A DNA stretch of 10,648 nt from an uncultured Holosporaceae bacterium (GTDB lineage: Bacteria; Pseudomonadota; Alphaproteobacteria; CAISOG01): positions 1 through 10,648 of the forward strand of contig CAISOG010000058.1 of assembly GCA_903887035.1 (NCBI GenBank), read 5' to 3'. Both the position numbers and the translations under genes were made by a program. Positions 6,238 through 10,648 of this stretch are shown piece by piece (position 1 is the first letter of the stretch; each line of letters starts with the position of its first letter). The notes below the pieces were generated by a model. The model worked only from the letters and a program-made list of their open reading frames with translations. It ran no database searches and was not told where the DNA came from.

Positions 6238-7056
6238 ATGCAACAGATCATCGTCCCCCCCGCCTATATTGACTTAGCCAACCAATTGGCCGATGCCGCG
6301 GGGCAGGTGATTCGCCCCTATTTCCGCGCCAATGCCGCCAATGAGGTAAAGGCGGACAAATCCCCCGTCACCATCGCCGATAAAAAGGCTGAGGAGGTGA
6401 TGCGCGGGCTGATTCTGGCCGCCGATCCCGCCTTTGGGGTGATTGGTGAGGAATATGGCACAGAAAATTCGGGGGCGGACTGGCAATGGATTTTGGATCC
6501 GATCGATGGTACCAAGGCCTTTATGGTTGGCAAGCCAATGTTCGGCACCCTAATCGGCCTGGCGTATCAGGGGCAATTCGTGTTGGGGATCATTGACCAG
6601 CCGATCAACAACGAACGCTGGTTGGGGGTGCAGGGGCAGCCGACAACCTTTAATGGCCAAGCCGTCCGCACCAGCGATAAAACCGTCCTGGATCAGGCGA
6701 TTTTGTCCACCACGGGCATTTTTTATTACAAACCGCCTCTTAGAGAACGCTTTTATCGCCTGCATGAACAATGCCGCATGACCAGTTTTGGCGGCAATTG
6801 TTATGGTTTTGGCTTGTTGGCCAGTGGTTGGGTGGATTTGGTTAGTGAGGGTCCTAGCCAGCTTCATGACTATGCCGCCCTGGTGCCCGTTGTGCGCGGT
6901 GCGGGCGGCGTCATCACCGATTGGCGGGGGCAGGAATTAACGCTATCCACTGGCCCTGCCCCCACCCTGGCGGCCGCCAATGCCGATCTGCACCAACTAG
7001 CCCTGGCGGTGTTGCAGGATACCACCACTAACGCCGCAACCTCCGCCAATGCCTAA
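6238..7056 (+). CDS. hisN: Histidinol-phosphatase, inositol monophosphatase family
   Basis: A magnesium-dependent phosphatase of the IMPase fold. The HisN subgroup dephosphorylates L-histidinol phosphate, the penultimate histidine-biosynthesis reaction, in the cytoplasm. Metal-site motifs are present (numbering from the ATG at 6238, 272 residues): GEEYG (70-74), DPIDGTKAF (87-95) and HDYAAL (210-215) with the Asp that usually sits in a WDxAA-type motif. HisN-like features include KADKSPVTIADKKAEE near the N-terminus, FGGNCYGFGLLASG and VPVVRGAGGVITDW. The frame is open to a GTG at 6172 and an ATG at 6196. I prefer 6238 because homologues, as I recall them, start about 10-16 residues before LADAAG and the upstream codons look non-coding, but no start has a good ribosome site. 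It overlaps the yejA-like gene by 8 bases. Another IMPase-type substrate cannot be excluded. Confidence 0.88.
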   Translation: MQQIIVPPAYIDLANQLADAAGQVIRPYFRANAANEVKADKSPVTIADKKAEEVMRGLILAADPAFGVIGEEYGTENSGADWQWILDPIDGTKAFMVGKPMFGTLIGLAYQGQFVLGIIDQPINNERWLGVQGQPTTFNGQAVRTSDKTVLDQAILSTTGIFYYKPPLRERFYRLHEQCRMTSFGGNCYGFGLLASGWVDLVSEGPSQLHDYAALVPVVRGAGGVITDWRGQELTLSTGPAPTLAAANADLHQLALAVLQDTTTNAATSANA

Positions 7057-8854
7057 GGGGCGCTTAGGGCGGCTGGCTGGCTTAACCCTGCTCCTGCTGC
7101 TGCTGGTGGTGGGGACAGCGGCACCCCCCGCCCAAGCCGCACCGCAACATGGCCTTGCCCTGTATGGCCAACCAAAATATCCCGCCAATTTCCAACATTT
7201 TGACTATGTAAACCCCGATGCACCAAAGGGGGGTGAGGTGCGGATGACCGCCCTGGGCAATTTTGATTCGCTTAACGCCTATTTGCTTAAGGGGCAGGCC
7301 GCCGATGGGTTGGGGCTGACCACCGACAGCCTGATGACCGCCTCAGCCGATGAACCGTTCAGCCAATATGGCCTGCTGGCCGAAAGTGTGGAGGTGGCCA
7401 GCGATCGCCGCGCCGTCACCTTTACCCTGCGCCCCCAGGCGACCTTTCATGATGGCAGCGCGGTAACGGCGGAGGATGTGGTGTTCACCTTTGAGACCCT
7501 GAAGACTAAGGGGCACCCCAGCTTTCGGGTCTATTATAAGGATGTGGCGGGGGTGGTGGCGCTGAACAAACGGGTGGTGCGCTTTGACCTGACCAACCCA
7601 CAAAACCGCGAATTGCCGATGATTGTTGGTCAAATGCCGGTGCTGTCGAAGACCTATTACCAGCAAAACAAGTTTGACCAAACCACCCTGACCCCGCCGC
7701 TGGGCAATGGCCCCTATCGCGTCTTAAGCGTGGATCCAGGGCGCAGCATGGTCTACGAGCGCGTCCCCGATTATTGGGGAGCCAAGCTGGCCGTCAATCG
7801 TGGCCGCTACAATTTCGATCGGGTGCGCTTTGACTACTACCGCGATTCCACCGCGGATTTTCAGGCGTTTAAGGCGGGGCAAAGCGATTTTCGCCAGGAA
7901 AACATGGCCAAGCAGTGGGCAACCGCCTACAACTTTCCCGCGGTGCAGGATGGGCGGGTGATTAAGGCGGAAATCGCCCACCAGTTGCCGCAAGGGATGC
8001 AGGCCTTTGCCTTTAACATCCGTCGCCCGTTGTTTCAGGATGTACGGGTGCGTCAAGCTCTGGGGCTGATGTTCGATTTCGAATGGGCGAATCAGCAGCT
8101 GTTTTACGGCGCCTATACCCGATCCACCAGTTATTTTAGCAATTCCACCCTGGCGGCCAGCGATTTGCCACAGGGGAAGGAGTTGGCCTTGCTGACCCCC
8201 TGGCGTGACCAGTTGCCCCCTGCCCTGTTCAGCCAGGCGTTTCAGGTGCCCCGCTATGACGGCAGCGGATTTAACCGCGATGCCACCCGCCAAGCCTTAG
8301 AGCTGTTGAGCCAGGCTGGCTGGGTGGTGCGGGATGGCCAGCTGCAACAGGCCGACACGGGGCAACCCTTTCGCTTTGAAATCCTGCTGTCCAACCCAGC
8401 CTTTGAACGGGTCAGTGAGCCTTTTGCCAACAACCTGCGCAAAATCGGGGTACAGGCCACCATCCGCACGGTGGATAGCGCGCAATATCAAAATCGGATG
8501 CAACATTTTGACTTTGACATGACGGTTGAGGGGTGGGGACAATCCCTTAGCCCTGGCAATGAACAGCGCAATTATTGGAGCAGTGCCGCCGCCGATCAGC
8601 CTGGCAGCCGCAACAGTGTTGGCATAAAAAGCCCCGTGGTCGATGCGCTGGTTGACGAGATTATTAAGGCCAACAGTTTAGACGATTTGACCGCCGCCGC
8701 CCGCGCCCTGGATCGTGTGCTGCTGTGGGGCTATTACGTTATCCCGAACTGGCACCTGCCCGCCTTTCGGGTTGCCTATTGGAACAAATTTGACCGCCCC
8801 GCCATCAGCCCAACCTATGGCCTTGGCTTTCCCGACACCTGGTGGGCGAAGTAG
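7049..8854 (+). CDS. yejA: YejA-like periplasmic peptide-binding protein
   Basis: A 601-residue extracellular solute-binding protein, family 5 (SBP_bac_5). Residues 1-30 form a signal peptide: MPKGRLGR, a leucine-rich core and APPAQA before the cleavage site. The mature protein opens with HGLALYGQPKYPANFQHFDY and VNPDAPKGGEVRMT, and later has FTLRPQATFHDGSAVTAEDV, NRELPMIVGQMPVL, GNGPYRVLSVDPGRSMVYER and FAFNIRRPLFQDVRVRQALG, which are characteristic of YejA relatives. YejA delivers oligopeptides (microcin C in E. coli; muropeptides for some alphaproteobacterial relatives) to the YejBEF transporter. Those permease and ATPase genes do not follow here, so it must work with a transporter encoded elsewhere. 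The start ATG lies inside the hisN end (8-base overlap, ATGCCTAA), implying coupled translation; no Shine-Dalgarno is seen. The exact ligand is unknown. Confidence 0.9.
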   Translation: MPKGRLGRLAGLTLLLLLLVVGTAAPPAQAAPQHGLALYGQPKYPANFQHFDYVNPDAPKGGEVRMTALGNFDSLNAYLLKGQAADGLGLTTDSLMTASADEPFSQYGLLAESVEVASDRRAVTFTLRPQATFHDGSAVTAEDVVFTFETLKTKGHPSFRVYYKDVAGVVALNKRVVRFDLTNPQNRELPMIVGQMPVLSKTYYQQNKFDQTTLTPPLGNGPYRVLSVDPGRSMVYERVPDYWGAKLAVNRGRYNFDRVRFDYYRDSTADFQAFKAGQSDFRQENMAKQWATAYNFPAVQDGRVIKAEIAHQLPQGMQAFAFNIRRPLFQDVRVRQALGLMFDFEWANQQLFYGAYTRSTSYFSNSTLAASDLPQGKELALLTPWRDQLPPALFSQAFQVPRYDGSGFNRDATRQALELLSQAGWVVRDGQLQQADTGQPFRFEILLSNPAFERVSEPFANNLRKIGVQATIRTVDSAQYQNRMQHFDFDMTVEGWGQSLSPGNEQRNYWSSAAADQPGSRNSVGIKSPVVDALVDEIIKANSLDDLTAAARALDRVLLWGYYVIPNWHLPAFRVAYWNKFDRPAISPTYGLGFPDTWWAK

Positions 8855-8892
8855 CTTATTACACTATCGCTTGCCAACTAAGATACGAAGTT

Positions 8893-10648
8893 TTAAGGAT
8901 TCTCCGCCACCGCTTCGGGATCGGTATCGGCGGGCAGGAATCCGCCAGCCTGCATGTGCCAAAGCTGGCTAAAGGGGCCGGGCTCCGCCAACAGCTGGCT
9001 TAGAGTGCCATCCTGCACCACCGCGCCACCATCAAACACCAAAATGCGATCCATGAAGGTCAGGGTGGCCAGGCGGTGCGCAATGACCAGGGTGGTTCGC
9101 CCCTGCATCAGATGTTGCAGGCTTTGTTGGATCGCCTGTTCGGTAACGGAATCCAGGGCAGAGGTCGCCTCATCCAACAGCAAGATGGGCGCATCCTTTA
9201 GCAGGGCACGCGCCAGGGCTATCCGTTGCCGCTGCCCCCCCGACAGTTTGATGCCGCGCTCCCCCACCTGTGCCTGATAGCCATCGACCTGCGCCAAGAT
9301 AAAGGATTCGGCCTGCGCCGATTGGGCGGCCTGCTTCACCGCGGCATCGTCGGCCTGCAAAGCGCCATAGCGGATGTTATCGATTAACGGCCGATGGAAC
9401 AGGGTGGGATCTTGCGGAATCAGGGCGATTTGACGGCGCAGGCTTGTCTGCGTAACCTGGGCAATATCCTGGCCATCAATCAGAATGCGGCCATGCTGTG
9501 GGTCGCTGTGGCGCACCAACAAATGCGCCAGGGTGGTTTTGCCCGCGCCCGAATAGCCAACCAAGCCAACCTTTTGCCCGGCGGGAATTACCAGGCTTAA
9601 GTTTTGGAAAATGGGATTGTTGGGGCGATAGCCAAAGGTCAGCTTGTCAAACACAATCTCAGCGCGATTAACCACCAAATCGGGGGCGCCCGCAACATCC
9701 CGCACCTCATGCGGTTGAATCAACAGGCTAAGGGCATCTTGGCCATTGCCAATCTCCTCAAACAGCAAAATCAGCTCATCAATCATTTCCCAGCTGCGGT
9801 TGACCGCGTACAGCAGATAGGTGGAAAACAGGGCGAAATCGCCCGCCGTGACCCACCCCCTGCCCCATCCATGGATGAACAAAGCCAACAGCCCCGTCCC
9901 CAGGATAATGGTGAACATCCCCTGCACAAGCTTAAGGCGAATGCGGGCACGCATCACCGCCCGTTGCGCGGCCATTTCGGCCTGACTAAAGCTATCCAGC
10001 CGCTGCTGCTCATTATCCTGGCGGGCAAACAGGCGAACCGTCGCCATGTTGTTAAACACATCCACCACCTGCCCACGCAGATTGCTGGCCTGCATCGCAT
10101 AGGCCTTAGCCAGCGGGGCAATCTTACGCGCCGCCCGCATGCAAAGAGAAAAATACAACACCAGCCATGTCCAAAACAAAACCGTGATAAGCCAGCTGAT
10201 GGATGACAAAAACAGACCAATTAGGAAAAAGGCCATGACCCGATGACCCAGCAACATGGTGACGCGTTGCACCAACACCTCACTGGCGCGACCCAACTCC
10301 GCCACCCTGGCCGCCAGCGTGCCCGCAAAATTGTCCTGGAAATAGCGATGGCTATGCTGCATCCCGTAACCAAAGGCCAAATTTCTGGCCGCGGTGCGCA
10401 ATTCTGGAATAACCGACACCGCCCGCCGCTCAGCGCTGCGGAACAAAATCTGGTTGGCCACATAGGTTGCCATAAAAACCAACAGCAACGGCCAAGCCAT
10501 TGACCATACCGAGGTATTGATCGGGGTAGCAATCAGCTTATCCACCAAATACTTAATGATAACAGGCCGTCCCATCTCACAGGTAACGGCGATTAGGCAT
10601 AGCCCCAAAATGCTTAACAGTTTCAGGCGGCGGCGGCGATCCTGATGC
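8893..10648 (-). CDS. ABC exporter half-transporter (membrane + ATPase), 5' end outside window
   Basis: A type IV ABC exporter of the MsbA/LmrA layout with the membrane domain fused to the ATPase. The frame is still open at 10648, reading HQDRRRRLKLLSI before the TTG at 10608, so the real start lies beyond the window and TTG is not the start. Six hydrophobic segments are visible, the first around LGLCLIAVTCEMGRPVIIKY and the last around FSTYLLYAVNRSWEMI. The ATPase has Walker A GYSGAGKT (about 9558-9535), Q-loop IPQDPTLF, signature LSGGQ (about 9246-9232), Walker B ILLLDE (about 9186-9169), D-loop SALD and H-loop IAHRL (about 9081-9067). All catalytic residues are present, so it should be an active homodimeric or heterodimeric exporter in the inner membrane. 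Substrate (lipid, drug, peptide) cannot be read from sequence. It converges on the yejA-like gene with a 38-base gap in which I see no convincing terminator hairpin. Confidence 0.93.
   Translation of the reverse strand, partial: HQDRRRRLKLLSILGLCLIAVTCEMGRPVIIKYLVDKLIATPINTSVWSMAWPLLLVFMATYVANQILFRSAERRAVSVIPELRTAARNLAFGYGMQHSHRYFQDNFAGTLAARVAELGRASEVLVQRVTMLLGHRVMAFFLIGLFLSSISWLITVLFWTWLVLYFSLCMRAARKIAPLAKAYAMQASNLRGQVVDVFNNMATVRLFARQDNEQQRLDSFSQAEMAAQRAVMRARIRLKLVQGMFTIILGTGLLALFIHGWGRGWVTAGDFALFSTYLLYAVNRSWEMIDELILLFEEIGNGQDALSLLIQPHEVRDVAGAPDLVVNRAEIVFDKLTFGYRPNNPIFQNLSLVIPAGQKVGLVGYSGAGKTTLAHLLVRHSDPQHGRILIDGQDIAQVTQTSLRRQIALIPQDPTLFHRPLIDNIRYGALQADDAAVKQAAQSAQAESFILAQVDGYQAQVGERGIKLSGGQRQRIALARALLKDAPILLLDEATSALDSVTEQAIQQSLQHLMQGRTTLVIAHRLATLTFMDRILVFDGGAVVQDGTLSQLLAEPGPFSQLWHMQAGGFLPADTDPEAVAENP

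Noticed and set aside
8855..8892. Bidirectional terminator between yejA and the ABC exporter
   Set aside because: Only a weak, interrupted complementarity around the yejA stop; no clean stem with a T-tract.
10606..10608. TTG as start of the ABC exporter
   Set aside because: The frame continues open to the window edge with a basic stretch followed by the first membrane helix, so the true start is outside.

Overview
The window reads as chromosomal DNA from an alphaproteobacterium of moderate to high G+C. The main evidence is the order argS - SPOR-domain protein - nagZ on one strand. This is a conserved alphaproteobacterial block, usually continued by scpA/scpB. The individual proteins (HisN-type phosphatase, YejA-type binding protein) also have an alphaproteobacterial look. 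I cannot place it below class level.

Layout. Positions 41-4260 (minus strand) hold a tight operon-like run: arginyl-tRNA synthetase, then a one-pass membrane protein with a C-terminal peptidoglycan-binding SPOR domain, then the cytoplasmic beta-N-acetylhexosaminidase NagZ (gaps of 23 and 6 bases). Just upstream of argS, same strand, sits a complete BrnA-type antitoxin gene (4302-4568). In front of it lie 24 in-frame codons that look like the first residues of the partner toxin BrnT without a usable start, preceded by a good sigma70-type promoter. This looks like a BrnTA toxin-antitoxin locus that lost its toxin but kept antitoxin and promoter, and it may now feed transcription into argS.

Positions 4675-5023 are non-coding and highly structured. 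Two 147-bp units lie head to tail. Each starts with a 92-bp element bounded by GTCA and TGAC and made of two hairpins facing each other, followed by a 55-base spacer containing a shared 40-base motif. This REPIN/MITE-like tandem ends five bases from the stop codon of the next gene.

Positions 5024-6019 (minus) encode a 331-residue protein I do not recognise: Asn/Gly-rich N-terminus, one hydrophobic segment, Gln/Pro/Ala-rich linkers. Its first part uses AT-rich codons unlike its neighbours. Together with the toxin-antitoxin relic and the repeats, 4300-6020 looks like an accessory patch between housekeeping genes.

Positions 6238-8854 (plus) hold hisN (inositol-monophosphatase-fold histidinol-phosphatase) overlapping by 8 bases a periplasmic YejA-like peptide-binding protein; no yejBEF permease/ATPase genes follow. 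Convergent to it, 8893-10648 (minus) is a half-size ABC exporter (six membrane segments plus ATPase) whose 5' end lies outside the window.

Two themes recur: cell-wall turnover (SPOR protein, NagZ, perhaps the YejA-like protein) and a remodelled intergenic region between conserved blocks.
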